Shown in pieces: positions 37,250-46,698 of a stretch of 64,000 bases of DNA (the stretch's first letter is position 1; every line of letters starts with the position of its first letter). Under the pieces are notes generated by a model, which saw only the letters and a list, made by a program, of their open reading frames with translations, made no database searches and was not told where the DNA came from. A program made the position numbers and the translations under genes. Origin of the DNA: Desulfosporosinus meridiei DSM 13257 (GTDB lineage Bacteria > Bacillota > Desulfitobacteriia > Desulfitobacteriales > Desulfitobacteriaceae); NCBI RefSeq assembly GCF_000231385.2, contig NC_018515.1, positions 4,670,501 through 4,734,500 on the forward strand, given 5' to 3'.

Positions 37250-38497
37250 TTAATCCAATCCATAAGCTTGCATAAACACCCAAATCGGATGCTTCGTTGC
37301 AATCCCCGAACCATGCTCGATTTGAACCTGGCATCCTCCACATTCCGTTGCCATACTTTGAAACTCCCCAATACGAACACCCACTTGAACTCGCCGAAAC
37401 AAAGGTTCTCCAATTTGCCTGGCTATATCATACTTCTCCTGTTTGTATCCATAACTGCCGGATAAACCACAACATCCAGTGTCTAAATCCAACACCCGTA
37501 CCCCCGGAATCAAACGCAATAGGCGAACAACGGGGGTTCCAATTCCTTGCGCCTTCAAATGACAGGGAGCATGATAGCCCAGGGACACAGGAATCTCTTG
37601 AAAGTCTTGCTTTAATCCTCCTTCCTCGTGCAGCAGCCACAAAAACTCAAAAAGATCATAAGCTTGACGGCCTATGAGTTCTGACCCTGAAACCTCTAAA
37701 TTAGGATATTCCTCCTTTAACGCTAAGCCGCAGCTCGTACAGCCAGTAATAACAGGTACCCCTGATTGCAAATACGGATTCATGAGAGCCAAGTTTTTTT
37801 TGGCATTTCCCCTAGCTTCGTTAAACTTACCATTAGCCTGCAGAGGCACTCCACAACAATGAAAGTTAGGTATGATCACATCATACCCATTGTGTTCTAA
37901 GACTTTAATCACGGCCTGCCCTGTCAAACTGTCATTGTAGTTAATAAAACACCCGGGAAAGAAAACCACTGCTTTTGATAGCCTATGGTTTGGCACGAGC
38001 TTATTATTCCTTATCCCTTTAAATTTTGCCTGATACGGCGGCAACGGGGCCCTTCGACTAATTCCCAGAGTTTGCTCCATTAAGACTCTCACTCCAGATA
38101 CTTTTAGTAAGCCATTAGTAAGCCCCGGCCAGATCGTTCCTAGGCGTCCTAGGTACTCTGCTCTGCCTAAAACAAGGTCACGAACCTGCAGTCGGGTTGT
38201 CCCGCTTTTTTGACCGGCCAAAGAGGCCTTCTCTCGCGCTCTTAAAATAATTTCTGTAATTTTAACTCCGGAAGGGCAGGTCACTTCACAGGTTTTGCAA
38301 TTCGAGCAGTAGCTCAAACACTGGGGATCTATGTCAATACCCTCCAGCCGGAAACGCTCTGCATCAGGCCCCACACTTTTGGGCCCTGAAAAAAGGGGCT
38401 GCACCGTCGCCACAGGGCATTGGGAGGTACAGGCGCTGCACTTAATACAGGCATCTAGATTTTTAACGGAATCCAGTTTTTCCATTTTAACCTGCAT
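37250..38497 (-). CDS. glpC: Anaerobic glycerol-3-phosphate dehydrogenase, subunit C
   Basis: About 415 residues; start at ATG 38497 or 38485 (an earlier frame start at 38578 runs into glpB). Two 4Fe-4S sites (CIKCSACTSQCP and CSNCKTCEVTCP) and two CCG-type motifs (CCGVPL, CCGLSGSYG) follow. It anchors the GlpAB dehydrogenase and passes electrons to the membrane quinone pool. Confidence 0.92.
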   Translation of the reverse strand: MQVKMEKLDSVKNLDACIKCSACTSQCPVATVQPLFSGPKSVGPDAERFRLEGIDIDPQCLSYCSNCKTCEVTCPSGVKITEIILRAREKASLAGQKSGTTRLQVRDLVLGRAEYLGRLGTIWPGLTNGLLKVSGVRVLMEQTLGISRRAPLPPYQAKFKGIRNNKLVPNHRLSKAVVFFPGCFINYNDSLTGQAVIKVLEHNGYDVIIPNFHCCGVPLQANGKFNEARGNAKKNLALMNPYLQSGVPVITGCTSCGLALKEEYPNLEVSGSELIGRQAYDLFEFLWLLHEEGGLKQDFQEIPVSLGYHAPCHLKAQGIGTPVVRLLRLIPGVRVLDLDTGCCGLSGSYGYKQEKYDIARQIGEPLFRRVQVGVRIGEFQSMATECGGCQVQIEHGSGIATKHPIWVFMQAYGLD

Positions 38498-38502
38498 CCT
38501 TT

Positions 38503-39696
38503 CTATATCTGCTCTCCCGCGAACCATCCTGAGGCCAGAGAGACTCCTCCTCCGCAGTGCTCCACCCACGGATCCCAATGGGCCAGCATACGACCGATAA
38601 CCCGAACATTTTCTAAAAGGACTTCTTTAGAAGCGAAATCAATGGGCCGCAGCTGATTATCGGTTTCAACCCCCATCCGGGCATAAGGCTGTTCTCCTAA
38701 AAACTCTGAATTTGTCCATCCTGATGGCACAAATGGCGGCAACCCAAACACCATCTCTTTAGCTGCTTCAAGGGTCACCTCAATCCCCCCCCCAAATATC
38801 CCACCAGTGGCCAGCACAAAAACACGAGCGGAAAACTCCGAATCCTTCCCTTTACTGTTCACAATAATTTTATGACACTGCTTACCCTTAAGCTCAACCT
38901 TCTTGACACCTGAGCCCACTAGTAATTCTCCACCTAAAGCCTTAAATTTTTCGACTAACCCCCGGTAAAGATAATGTCCGCCGGCAGACGGCGGGAAGGC
39001 AGTCATTTCTATCACCGAAAAGGGCAAATTGAACTGAACCTCTCTTAATAGTTGGGAAAATACACTTGTCAGTCCCGGAAAAATAACCACTGCTTTGTCC
39101 GGTTCAAATGAGTCCAGGGACTTCCAGACACCCTTCAGAGTCTCGATCCCGGAAGCAGTACGCCAATACTTCCCACAGTCCATCCCTGTGATTGATTTTC
39201 CGAGAGTATACCAGGCTTCAAATCCCTCTACTCGAAAGGGATGCAGCACTACCTCTGCTTGAGGATAAGCCTTTAACAAGTTACTTCTGGCAACCTCCGG
39301 GAAAAAGTCCTTCATTCCTTCAAGAGCCATTAGGATAATTTTATGAGTTTCCGTGAGAGCTTGGGTGTTCAACCCGCGAGGAATAAGTCCCGCCTTTCTG
39401 GGGGTTCCCAAAGGGGTCAAAACAAACTGCGGCTCCCTCCAATTTCCTGAATAATCCGGAAAGAGAGTTTGAAAATATTCTGCAGCGCTGCGAACCACCT
39501 TTTCTCCCAATAAAGCATAAGGATGACTTTTCTGATTCATGAGTCTCTCTACATCCCCCAAATCGATTACGCCGGAACTATAGGTCAAGCTTCCAACCCC
39601 TTCAGAAACAATCAATACCTTTTTGCCTCTTTCAGCAGCCCGTATTCCTGCTAAAAGGCCGGCTAAACCCCCGCCAATAATAATGCCATCCCACAC
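38503..39696 (-). CDS. glpB: Anaerobic glycerol-3-phosphate dehydrogenase, subunit B
   Basis: 397 residues from a GTG at 39696 (GGAGGAATT upstream), not the frame-long 39729. Dinucleotide motif IIGGGLAGLLAG and a central dehydrogenase-like region. It is a flavoprotein partner of GlpA. Confidence 0.9.
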   Translation of the reverse strand: MWDGIIIGGGLAGLLAGIRAAERGKKVLIVSEGVGSLTYSSGVIDLGDVERLMNQKSHPYALLGEKVVRSAAEYFQTLFPDYSGNWREPQFVLTPLGTPRKAGLIPRGLNTQALTETHKIILMALEGMKDFFPEVARSNLLKAYPQAEVVLHPFRVEGFEAWYTLGKSITGMDCGKYWRTASGIETLKGVWKSLDSFEPDKAVVIFPGLTSVFSQLLREVQFNLPFSVIEMTAFPPSAGGHYLYRGLVEKFKALGGELLVGSGVKKVELKGKQCHKIIVNSKGKDSEFSARVFVLATGGIFGGGIEVTLEAAKEMVFGLPPFVPSGWTNSEFLGEQPYARMGVETDNQLRPIDFASKEVLLENVRVIGRMLAHWDPWVEHCGGGVSLASGWFAGEQI

Positions 39697-39709
39697 TTGA
39701 ATTCCTCCT

Positions 39710-41329
39710 TCAAATATCCCTGATCTCACTGAGCTGAAGTATGCTTGTATAGATGGCCCGGGTTAACTCTGTTTCACGCAATTGCTGACCCCAAAGAATC
39801 GGCCGTATTCCCTTCCAACGTTGATTGATAAATCGTTTTAATTCATCCTGTAAGGGATCAAATTTAGCATATTCCAATCCCAACAGCGGCAAAGCACGAT
39901 AGGTACAGAAAGCTCCCTGGCATGTTCCCATTCCCAGTCTGGTCTTCCGCCTTATGTCCGCCAAGTGGTGAGCGTCGGCATCCAAGGCCACCTTTTCAAC
40001 CTCTGCAACAGATACCATTTCACACTCACAAAGCATCTGCCCTTTGCGGGGGTCATTTTGGATTTCTAATAACACTGCCCCAGCCTCCTCTCCAAGCCGC
40101 TTAAGCATCTTCTCGGCTGCTGCACAGGGCAAAAGTTGGAGGGCCCGTTTTTTTAGATCATCTGAAATCTCTGGTAGTAATTTCTCCTGAGCAGTAGAGC
40201 AGGGCCTTAGATTTCCGAACCGTTTCGCCACCCAATCTGTAACCTTCTCAGCCATCAAACGATAGGTGGTAAACTTCCCTCCGACAATACTGATCAGCCC
40301 TTGCACCTGATCATGGATTTCATGATCAATGAGCGCGAAGTTTCTGCTGACCTCTCGCCCCTCATCCATCTTTCCTGAAACTTCACTATCTTCACGATGA
40401 AGAGGGCGTACACCGGCAAAGGCCCGTATTACTCTTCGCTCCACAATCTTAGGAAGCAGTTCCTCTCCCGTCATTAATAAACGTCTGATTTCTTCCTCCT
40501 TAGGCTGATTCTCCCTTGGGGAACCTACTATTTCCGAGGTTGTACCTAAAATTGTTATAGTTTCATGAGGAACAAAAATATCCCCATCACTAGGTGGATG
40601 CAAGCGATTGATCACGCGTTGAAAGAGCCGCTGATTGAAGGCCAACAAAGTCCCCTTGTCACAGATCACGTCTAAGTGGACACCGATTGAACCAGCTATC
40701 TCTGAAGCCCAGGCCCCGCCTGCATTGACTACCACTTGACAGCCAATTAATAATTCTTCCTCATTTAAAAGATTCTTGGCGGCTACCCCTACAATCCGCT
40801 TGTTTTCCAGAATAATCCTTTCCACCCGGTGATAGGTCTTATAGTCTCCTCCGTAACGTTTTGCCGATTTGGCATTGGCCCAAACAAGCTTAAATCCATC
40901 TACTGTAGCATCGGGCACTTCGAAAACTCTTAAAATATTCCTCTTCAGCAAGGGCTCTTTCCAATAGGCCTCTGACAAAGATATTTCTCGCAGGGGAATC
41001 CCAGCCTTGGCACATCCTCTAATCCACTGCTCTACATAGTCGGGATCATCCTCATCAGATTGCACAAACCACCCTCCCGTATCCGAAATGCAGTGGGCCG
41101 CTATCTTTTTAAGGATAATATTCTCAGAGATACACTCCGCAGCAGACAGCGGATCCTTAACGGCATAACGTGCTCCACTGTGTAATAAGCCATGAAAACG
41201 GGAGCTAGTTCCGTGGGCTAAGTCCCCTTGCTCCAGTAATAGTGCAGAAATTCCTCGCATACTCAAATCCCGCAAAATCCCTACTCCCGTCGCGCCACCA
41301 CCGACAATTACAACCTTATACTCCTGCAT
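39710..41329 (-). CDS. glpA: Anaerobic glycerol-3-phosphate dehydrogenase, subunit A
   Basis: 539 residues. FAD motif VGGGATGVGILRDLS, glycerol-3-phosphate oxidase family segments, and a C-terminal BFD-like [2Fe-2S] domain (CECEMVSVAEVEK...GTCQGAFC). It oxidises glycerol-3-phosphate to DHAP. First gene of glpABC; a long hairpin lies in its leader. Confidence 0.95.
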   Translation of the reverse strand: MQEYKVVIVGGGATGVGILRDLSMRGISALLLEQGDLAHGTSSRFHGLLHSGARYAVKDPLSAAECISENIILKKIAAHCISDTGGWFVQSDEDDPDYVEQWIRGCAKAGIPLREISLSEAYWKEPLLKRNILRVFEVPDATVDGFKLVWANAKSAKRYGGDYKTYHRVERIILENKRIVGVAAKNLLNEEELLIGCQVVVNAGGAWASEIAGSIGVHLDVICDKGTLLAFNQRLFQRVINRLHPPSDGDIFVPHETITILGTTSEIVGSPRENQPKEEEIRRLLMTGEELLPKIVERRVIRAFAGVRPLHREDSEVSGKMDEGREVSRNFALIDHEIHDQVQGLISIVGGKFTTYRLMAEKVTDWVAKRFGNLRPCSTAQEKLLPEISDDLKKRALQLLPCAAAEKMLKRLGEEAGAVLLEIQNDPRKGQMLCECEMVSVAEVEKVALDADAHHLADIRRKTRLGMGTCQGAFCTYRALPLLGLEYAKFDPLQDELKRFINQRWKGIRPILWGQQLRETELTRAIYTSILQLSEIRDI

Positions 41330-41350
41330 ATTGCCTCCCCCATATCAAAA

Positions 41351-41395
41351 CAAAATGCCACCGGTGGAACCGTCTAAGACGCTTCCCCCAGTGGC
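41351..41395 (-). terminator. Strong hairpin in the glpA leader
   Basis: GCCACTGG at 41388-41395 pairs with CCGGTGGC at 41357-41364, and an inner GGAA/TTCC and CGTC/GACG continue it. It is followed on the minus strand by ATTTTGTTTTG, then GGGGGAGG and the glpA ATG 22 nt past the hairpin. A terminator of the transporter operon or a GlpP-type antitermination site. Confidence 0.65.
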
Positions 41396-41545
41396 TTCTC
41401 TTTTTCCCTTTTAAGGTCTCTTTGAAAGCATTTATATTCAAACTTATCCATCCAGTTCTTCCATCTTCTTAGTACCTTTATCCTGTACAAAATAGCCAAA
41501 CATCTTTAACCTCAGGGAATATCCACGCTTAGGCAGAGGGTTCGC

Positions 41546-42565
41546 TTAACGGCCAAGAATCGTACATACCTTTTTATCAATCAACAATCCAACTTCTTCT
41601 TTTAAAGCGAACTTTGGGCCCTCAAAACGATTAAGATGATCAACTATAATTATTCTGCCTTGAACAAGTACCTCAGCCCTGGCAGTATTGCCTAAGATAT
41701 AAAAATTCTCTAAGGTTCCGTATAGCTTTATCCTCTCTGAGTCCCCAATTTGAGGGAATTGATCTTTGCTAACTAACAAAATATGCTCAGGTCGAATACA
41801 GATTTCAGTTTCCTTATCTCCTATACCAACTAGGGAACTGGGCAGGAAGTTATAGGTTCCTATAAATTGAGCCACAAATTTATTAGCAGGCCTGTGATAA
41901 ATTTCTTCAGGGGTACCATACTGCATGACTTCCCCGGCGTTGATAACTACGATTCGGTCTGACATAACTAAGGCTTCTAATTGATCATGGGTCACAAAAA
42001 TCGTAGTAATTCCCATCTGCTTTTGCACATCCCGAATCAGGATTCTAGCGCTCTCCCTTACCTTGGCATCAACGGCACTCAAGGGTTCATCTAAGAGCAA
42101 CAAATCTGGCTTAACCACCAGAGCTCGAGCCAAGGCTACCCTTTGTTGCTGTCCTCCCGACATTTGGTGGGGATAGTTGTTTTCCTTACCTGAAATACTG
42201 AGAATATCCATAATTTCTTCGACTTGTTTTCTGATATCTTGGGTAGGTAACTTTTTAATTTTAAGCCCAAAGGCAATATTTTCAAAGGCCGTCATGTTAG
42301 GAAAAAGGGCATATGACTGAAAAACCATACCAATATTCTGTTCCTTCTTGTTCTGCCCTTCAATAATTTCCCGACCATTAACAATAACTTTTCCGCCATC
42401 GCCACGTTCTAAGCCAGCAACGATTCTAAGGAGGGTTGTTTTTCCGCATCCACTGGGCCCTAATAGCGTGACAAATTCCCCTTTTTCGATTTCCAGTTCA
42501 ATTCCTTTCAAGACCTGACGGCCCTGAAAACTCTTATCAATGTTGACGACCTGAACATAGCTCAC
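41546..42565 (-). CDS. ABC transporter ATP-binding protein
   Basis: 339 residues. Walker A GPSGCGKT (36-43), signature SGGQQQR, Walker B DLLLLDEP, and a C-terminal TOBE-type domain. Family is the spermidine/phosphonate/sugar-phosphate type. Energises the permeases upstream. Confidence 0.9.
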   Translation of the reverse strand: MSYVQVVNIDKSFQGRQVLKGIELEIEKGEFVTLLGPSGCGKTTLLRIVAGLERGDGGKVIVNGREIIEGQNKKEQNIGMVFQSYALFPNMTAFENIAFGLKIKKLPTQDIRKQVEEIMDILSISGKENNYPHQMSGGQQQRVALARALVVKPDLLLLDEPLSAVDAKVRESARILIRDVQKQMGITTIFVTHDQLEALVMSDRIVVINAGEVMQYGTPEEIYHRPANKFVAQFIGTYNFLPSSLVGIGDKETEICIRPEHILLVSKDQFPQIGDSERIKLYGTLENFYILGNTARAEVLVQGRIIIVDHLNRFEGPKFALKEEVGLLIDKKVCTILGR

Positions 42566-42740
42566 TAATCATACCCCCACACCCTAAACTCGTTCCTCTT
42601 TCTATAAAGACCAAATCATCCCTTAAGTCTACTGAACTCCAATTTAATTGAGTTTGTAATAATCCTTCCATTCCAGCCTTATGGTTGACAAAATTCTCGA
42701 GTTATCAATCCTCTTACAAAGTTAATTTTAATGAAACTGT

Positions 42741-43553
42741 TTATCTTGCCTCAGTCTTCTGTCCTCTGACCTTAGTCTCCCGGCGAAAAGCCAGCCAAAT
42801 CAAGATCAACGACATCAACAAAATAACCATAAAGTACGATGCTACTAAGGCATTGGCTAAGTGACCGTCAACCTTTTGCAGCTTATATAAATATATCTGA
42901 ATGGTCTCATAGTTGTCACCTACCAATAAATTAGCCAGGACAAATTCTCCAAACAACACTGAGACAGAAATCAAGGCAGCTGAAATAACCCCTCTCAAAA
43001 CATTGGGGAAAATAATTTTGATAAAGGTCTCTAGTTTGCCACAGCCCAGCATTATAGCGGCCTCGGTCAAAGCCTTAACATTAATGGTTCTGAAACTATT
43101 TTTAGTCGCCTGATACATAAAAGGTAAAATCAAGACAAAATAAGAACCAATCAGAATCCAGGGAGTATTAGTAATCTGCAGGGGCCCTCTCGAATACATT
43201 TGAATTAACCCAATGGCTAGAATAACTCCAGGCATGGCAAAAGGCAAAATTGACAAAATTTCAAAGAGCTTCTCTAGACTTGGATAATAAACAATCGCCA
43301 GGTACATTGACGGTATGATAATCATTATTGACAATATTACGGTGGCAAAACTCACGTTGACGGTTCTTAATAAAGCATGCCCAAACTCCGGACTGCTGAA
43401 GAGCAGCTTATAATAGGACAATGTATATCCCTCAGGCAAAATTGTGGTACTCCAGCTAGTTGCTATTGAGAATAGAAGAGTAGCCACAATGGGGAAAAAC
43501 AGATAGACAAAGATTAGTCCTAAAACTATTTTAGACATTATCCCTCGTTTCAT
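42741..43553 (-). CDS. ABC transporter permease
   Basis: 270 residues with six membrane helices and the permease EAA-type loop (AAIMLGCGKLETFIKIIFPNV). ATGA overlap with the first permease gene. Its product pairs with the first permease. Confidence 0.9.
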   Translation of the reverse strand: MKRGIMSKIVLGLIFVYLFFPIVATLLFSIATSWSTTILPEGYTLSYYKLLFSSPEFGHALLRTVNVSFATVILSIMIIIPSMYLAIVYYPSLEKLFEILSILPFAMPGVILAIGLIQMYSRGPLQITNTPWILIGSYFVLILPFMYQATKNSFRTINVKALTEAAIMLGCGKLETFIKIIFPNVLRGVISAALISVSVLFGEFVLANLLVGDNYETIQIYLYKLQKVDGHLANALVASYFMVILLMSLILIWLAFRRETKVRGQKTEAR

Positions 43554-44428
43554 TGCCCAATCCCTCCGCCTTGCTTCTTCAGCCTCTCATTAATAATAAT
43601 CGACACTACCAAAAAGCCCGCCATAATAACTGCTAAAGCACTGGCTAAAGAGGGCTCGGGGAAAATGTCCCCCGTAACTAAATTGGCTATGGTAATAGAA
43701 ACCAGGCTGTTGTTAGAGTTTGTTAGGGCATAGGCCGTAGCATAGGCTCCCAAGGAATTAGCAAAAAGCAGGGTGAAACTCCCTAACATTGACGGCAACA
43801 AAATAGGCAGCCCAATTCTACGCCAGAAGTGAAATCGACTGGCCCCCAAGATCTGAGCCGCTTCCTGAATATCCTGTCTAAGAGCATAAACTGCAGGATA
43901 CATCAGCATAAAAGCTAAAGGAACACTGAAATATATATACACTAGGACAATCCCTGTCCAACTGAATAGGTTAAAACCCATTCCGTACAGATCAAGCCCC
44001 ATTTTTTCTTTCATCAAGACCGTCACCAGTCCATTAACTCCTAATAAAACAATATAGGCAAAGGCTAAAGGCACACCAGAAAAATTGGAGGTCATGTTAA
44101 CTAATGTCAAAAGCTTTTCTCGCCAGGCCTCACCTACTGAGCGCAGGGCAAGAGCACCAGTGGTTCCGATAAATAAACCAATAATACCAACTGCTACCGA
44201 AACTAGTAAACTGTTTTTTAGGGAAATGACATAATATTTGCTGTGGAAAATTTGAGTATAGCTTAGAAAATTCAATCCCTCCGAGTTATGTATACTGCTG
44301 TAAATGATGTACCCCATGGGCAGGATTTCGAAGGCTAAAGCAAAAACAATTAAAGGAATAAACGGAACCCACAGGATTCCACCACGCCGCAACTCTTGAC
44401 CGAGCCGAGTTACTGGGTTGTTTTTCAT
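43550..44428 (-). CDS. ABC transporter permease
   Basis: 292 residues, six membrane helices, EAA loop (AAQILGASRFHFWRRIGLP). Directly follows the binding-protein gene, separated by a strong hairpin. The start has AAGGAGG upstream. Confidence 0.9.
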   Translation of the reverse strand: MKNNPVTRLGQELRRGGILWVPFIPLIVFALAFEILPMGYIIYSSIHNSEGLNFLSYTQIFHSKYYVISLKNSLLVSVAVGIIGLFIGTTGALALRSVGEAWREKLLTLVNMTSNFSGVPLAFAYIVLLGVNGLVTVLMKEKMGLDLYGMGFNLFSWTGIVLVYIYFSVPLAFMLMYPAVYALRQDIQEAAQILGASRFHFWRRIGLPILLPSMLGSFTLLFANSLGAYATAYALTNSNNSLVSITIANLVTGDIFPEPSLASALAVIMAGFLVVSIIINERLKKQGGGIGQ

Positions 44429-44477
44429 TAGTTAGGCCTCCTTGTCGCCGACGTTGCAGAAAAAATCTAGGTGAAAG

Positions 44478-44521
44478 GCCTGAGTGGGGGGTATCCCGGA
44501 ATGGATAACTCCCACTCAGGC
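44478..44521 (-). other. Strong hairpin between binding-protein and permease genes
   Basis: GCCTGAGTGGG (44478-44488) and CCCACTCAGGC (44511-44521) are perfectly complementary. Such hairpins after a binding-protein gene often stabilise the 5' mRNA so that more binding protein than permease is made. Confidence 0.75.
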
Positions 44522-44555
44522 TCCTTCCTTTCAAAGTGCAGGACAGTGACCTCAA

Positions 44556-45668
44556 CTATTGGGAAACGATGACATTATTTCTCCATAAATCCGGAATTGT
44601 CTTCATATTCTTTTCCCAAGCGGCGAAATCCTTAATTGGTTTGGCAGAGGCATATTGTTCCTTAGACACCATCATTTTAGCAATATCCTCCGGAATTTGG
44701 ACTTTTTCTCGAATCGGACGAGCAAAACCCTTAGCCAAGAGAATTTGACCCTCATCACTTAAAAGGTAATCCTGGAAGGCTTTTGCCGCATTGGGATGAG
44801 GTGCGTACTTATTAATTATAGAAACGTAGGCACTAGCCACCGTCCCATCACTGGGGATAACAACCTGGTAATTTTCCTTATCCGCTAAGCGGGAGCGATA
44901 GCCAAGAGCGTTGAAATCCCAAAGGATTCCTACCGGAATCTCACCTTTTTGGAAGATACTAAAAATATTATCACTGGGTTTAAGGTTTCCTGATTTAGCG
45001 AGCTTGGCGAAATATTCCACACCCGGAGTCAAATTGTTCTCATCCCCGCCATTAGCAAAAGCAGCTGCTAAGATCGCAGCTTGAGATTGGGCTGCTTTTA
45101 GCACATCTCCAGTGACAACTGCTCCTTTATATTCCGGTTTAAGTAAATCGGCCCAGCTATGAGGAACTTCCTTAACAAGCTTAGTGTTTACTAAGAAGGC
45201 AATTGTACCCACATACTCTCCTGTCCAAAGACCGTCTTTATCTTTAGCCCAATCCGGGATCTCTTCCCATTTGGGACCTTTGTGGGGTTGGACAACATCT
45301 CGTGCTATAGCTACATTACCAAAGGTAATTCCTACATCTCCAATATCAGCCACCGGGCTGCCCTTTTCAGCATCGAACTTAGCAATTTCCTCAGCACTTG
45401 TCATATCCGTGTCAGAGTGAGTAACCTCGTATTCCTTGGTAAAATTACTCCAAATCTCACCTAGATTAGCCCAGGCATCAGGCATTCCATAGGAAACGAT
45501 CTTTCCTTCTTTTTTAACAGCATCCTTTAACGCTTGTCCAGTCAGTTCCTTTGCCGGTTCTTTGACGGGTTCAGCTGTTGGCTTTGAACCACAGCCTGTT
45601 AAAAAACTACCCATCAAAAGTGTACCAATCATACTGAACGCAAGGGCTTTTCTCGTCCTCTGAAACAT
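44556..45668 (-). CDS. Extracellular solute-binding lipoprotein (ABC)
   Basis: 370 residues from ATG 45668 (GGGGGAGG upstream). Signal peptide with lipobox LTGC. Substrate is inferred from context (glycerophosphodiester, glycerol-3-phosphate or phosphonate); the sequence alone does not decide. Confidence 0.85.
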   Translation of the reverse strand: MFQRTRKALAFSMIGTLLMGSFLTGCGSKPTAEPVKEPAKELTGQALKDAVKKEGKIVSYGMPDAWANLGEIWSNFTKEYEVTHSDTDMTSAEEIAKFDAEKGSPVADIGDVGITFGNVAIARDVVQPHKGPKWEEIPDWAKDKDGLWTGEYVGTIAFLVNTKLVKEVPHSWADLLKPEYKGAVVTGDVLKAAQSQAAILAAAFANGGDENNLTPGVEYFAKLAKSGNLKPSDNIFSIFQKGEIPVGILWDFNALGYRSRLADKENYQVVIPSDGTVASAYVSIINKYAPHPNAAKAFQDYLLSDEGQILLAKGFARPIREKVQIPEDIAKMMVSKEQYASAKPIKDFAAWEKNMKTIPDLWRNNVIVSQ

Positions 45669-45876
45669 GTCTTTCCTCCCCCAAAAGTATTTTAGCAACT
45701 TGACCTCTGAACACAAAACCTCTCAATCTTTCCCAGATCCAGCGAGAAAGTCTCACCTCCTCTTACGCATTTGTATGCAGCTTAATTCAGGTATATCCAT
45801 TCACTGTCCCTAAATTCAATTTCATGGGATTCCTCTCCATCTGACCTCAGGGTCAATCATGAAAGCCCAAGTTCTT

Positions 45877-46587
45877 TCACTCTGAACGCAAATGTGAAAA
45901 CCGCTCCGGATAATTTGTAATGGCTATATCTGCACCTGAAACAATGGCACGTTCAATTTCCCATTCCTCGTTGACAGTCCACGTATTTACTCCGATTCCT
46001 CGCGCATGACATTCTCTCACCAATTCAGGGCTTATAAAGGCGTAATGGGGATGCAGATGACTGGCTCCCATATCCTGAGCATATAGCCAAGGCGAGATTA
46101 GCCCACACTCATAAAGCAAACCCGTTTTAAGATTGGGAAAGTCCTTAATCACTTCGACAATGGTTCTATGTTCAAACGAAGAAATTATACTTTGATTTGT
46201 CACATTATATTTTTCCAGCAAGCCAGCTACCTGAGCGACAATTCCTGGGTATTGTATCAGCCCAGTTTTGATCTCGACATTTATGATAAGCGACTTATCT
46301 TGGAACATCTCCAGTAATTCCTCTAAGGTTGGAATTGGGGCATAGGTCTTAAAGCCAACTCCAAAATTCAGGCTCTTTAACTCCTTGAGTGAGTAATCTT
46401 TAACCCAACCAATACCATCACTGGTTCGATCAACCCGTTCATCATGAATGATGACAACTTCTCGGTCCCGCGACAATTGCACATCGAATTCGAAGCCATC
46501 CACTCCCAGCTCAAGCCCTTTGACAAAGGAAATCAACGTATTTTCCGGGGTCGTGCCCGCAGCCCCTCGATGACCTAAAATCTTCAT
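45877..46587 (-). CDS. Glycerophosphodiester phosphodiesterase
   Basis: 236 residues with HRGAAGTTPENT, DGFEFDVQLS and VNVEIKTG, the GDPD active site. No signal peptide, so it acts in the cytoplasm on imported glycerophosphodiesters (UgpQ-like). Next to the transporter, which supports that substrate. Confidence 0.9.
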   Translation of the reverse strand: MKILGHRGAAGTTPENTLISFVKGLELGVDGFEFDVQLSRDREVVIIHDERVDRTSDGIGWVKDYSLKELKSLNFGVGFKTYAPIPTLEELLEMFQDKSLIINVEIKTGLIQYPGIVAQVAGLLEKYNVTNQSIISSFEHRTIVEVIKDFPNLKTGLLYECGLISPWLYAQDMGASHLHPHYAFISPELVRECHARGIGVNTWTVNEEWEIERAIVSGADIAITNYPERFSHLRSE

Positions 46588-46698
46588 CTAACCCTCTCCT
46601 AACGGCCCACTATGGCATTATGATCATAACATATCCACGTTAGTTTATTGTTAATATATAGTAACATTTAATAAAATTGGAAATATTGTTTTAAGCCC

